A model generated the notes under the pieces. The model ran no database searches, was not told the origin of the DNA, and was given only the letters and a program-made list of their open reading frames with translations. 64,000 bases of DNA from Caryophanales bacterium UBA1188 (lineage in GTDB: Bacteria > Bacillota_I > Bacilli_A > Izemoplasmatales > UBA1188): positions 1 through 64,000 of the forward strand of contig DBYK01000003.1 in assembly GCA_002310135.1 (NCBI GenBank), written 5' to 3'. This document shows, piece after piece, positions 63,304-64,000 of this stretch. Both the position numbers and the translations under genes were made by a program. Position 1 is the first letter of the stretch; each line of letters starts with the position of its first letter.

Positions 63304-64000
63304 TCAATCCTCCATCTGCCTTCTAAGCTTCTTTAAAGACAAATTAATTATTTGTCTTATTCTTTCATGTGAAACATTATATAAGTTAGATATTTCATCT
63401 ATACTCATCTTCTTTTTTCCAAATACCCCATAATAATGAGATAATATCTTCTTTTCTTTATCATTTAATATTTCAAATGATAACAATAAAGTATCCAAAT
63501 CATCATCTATAGATGTGTCATCTTTAATTTCAGATTCGATATATAAAGATATACAATCATCTTTTTTGATTTCAACATTCAAAATAGATGATGCAAGATT
63601 TTTTAAATCTTCGTGCTCTTCTTTTTCAATTTTCAAATATTCAACTACTTCAATATCGCTAGGATATCTTTTAAGTTTTTTATATAATGCTTTTTCTGCA
63701 TCAATTAATTTATTCAATTTTTTAGTCATATCTTCTGGAATAGATGAGGTGGATAGCGCTTCATCATTCGCTTTTTTTATTTTGTTTACTAAATATGTCT
63801 TTAAGAAATCTTTGAAATTAATCTTCCTTGATAAATCAAATATATTTAGTGCATTTAAAAACGCTAAATATGATTCTTGAATTAATTCATCATTAGATAA
63901 ATAATTTGATTTAACTTTAGATGCAGCATCTTTAATTATATCTATATTATCATTTAGAAGAGTCTCTATTATCTTTTCATTTTCAGTTTTGTTTATATCC
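63304..64000 (-). CDS. Sigma-70-family factor, 5' end cut by the window edge
   Basis: The frame stays open from the stop at 63304 to the window edge, so the 141-codon frame beginning at the ATG at 63729 is only the C-terminal part. At least 231 residues are present. A region 2-like part (NYLSNDELIQESYLAFLNAL) is followed by a region 3-like helix (SIPEDMTKKLNKLIDAEKAL) and region 4 with a helix-turn-helix (SIDEISNLYNVSHERIRQII). The aromatic-rich promoter-melting stretch of primary sigma factors is replaced by NFKDFLKTYLVNKIKK, so this is an alternative, divergent sigma factor. fhs follows 3 bp later. Its regulon is unknown. Confidence 0.75.
   Translation of the reverse strand, partial: DINKTENEKIIETLLNDNIDIIKDAASKVKSNYLSNDELIQESYLAFLNALNIFDLSRKINFKDFLKTYLVNKIKKANDEALSTSSIPEDMTKKLNKLIDAEKALYKKLKRYPSDIEVVEYLKIEKEEHEDLKNLASSILNVEIKKDDCISLYIESEIKDDTSIDDDLDTLLLSFEILNDKEKKILSHYYGVFGKKKMSIDEISNLYNVSHERIRQIINLSLKKLRRQMED

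Noticed and set aside
1..64000. Mycoplasma code with TGA as tryptophan
   Set aside because: TGA ends marR, rarA, recU and others, and tryptophan is TGG throughout, for example in valS.
1..64000. tRNA or rRNA genes
   Set aside because: Each intergenic gap was read by eye for cloverleaf arms and rRNA sequence; none was recognised.

Overview
The window comes from an AT-rich, low-GC Bacillota chromosome. TGA acts as a normal stop: the ATGA overlap at 626-629 and the ends of rarA and recU all use it, which excludes the Mycoplasma code. Several features point to the class Bacilli: RecU, a T-box before valS, an L27 pre-peptide, YneF, SepF/YggT, and the order recJ-apt-rel-dtd-...-hisS-aspS. Compact gene spacing and some pared-down neighbourhoods suggest a streamlined, possibly uncultured lineage near the Mollicutes; the species cannot be named from sequence alone.

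Left arm (1-27.9 kb, all genes on +). A MarR-controlled heterodimeric ABC exporter (201-4274) is followed by engB, a T-box-controlled valS, folC, a MacB/FtsX-like ABC protein, radC, and rplU-rpmA behind an L21 leader. A 10-kb operon then sits between rpmA and obg, which are neighbours in most Bacillota. It encodes an M50-type membrane protease, a YcxB-like membrane protein and a 2904-residue surface protein with a CvpA-like membrane anchor and about 13 tandem repeats. Next come obg, ruvA (no ruvB follows) and a 748-bp non-coding gap, then rarA. The gap holds a near-perfect dif site (26136-26163), where XerCD resolves chromosome dimers.

Right arm (28-64 kb, almost all on -). The arm starts with an RNase J paralogue that has lost every metal ligand. 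It continues with recU (+), a thymidylate cluster (thyA-folA-PAP2-pdp), ssb and an alpha/beta hydrolase (+). An apparent 11-gene operon runs from dCMP deaminase through a Lon-like protease, lspA, rluD, a flavoprotein, queH, sepF and yggT to deoC-deoD. After it come two lipoproteins (one cyclophilin-like), hisS-aspS, acpP, recJ-apt-rel-dtd, and parE-parC followed by a degenerate Fic-domain protein. The arm ends with yneF, a ferredoxin (+), a small lipoprotein, and a sigma factor-fhs-HD hydrolase-SpoU methylase operon that runs off the edge.

The switch from + to - genes near 28 kb, 2 kb from dif, fits a replication terminus where forks converge. Two metabolic themes recur: folate/thymidylate supply (folC, fhs, folA, thyA, dCMP deaminase) and nucleoside salvage (pdp, deoC, deoD, apt). 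The best candidates for undescribed biology are the giant repeat-protein operon, the Fic-like gene inside the topoisomerase IV operon, and the eroded RNase J.
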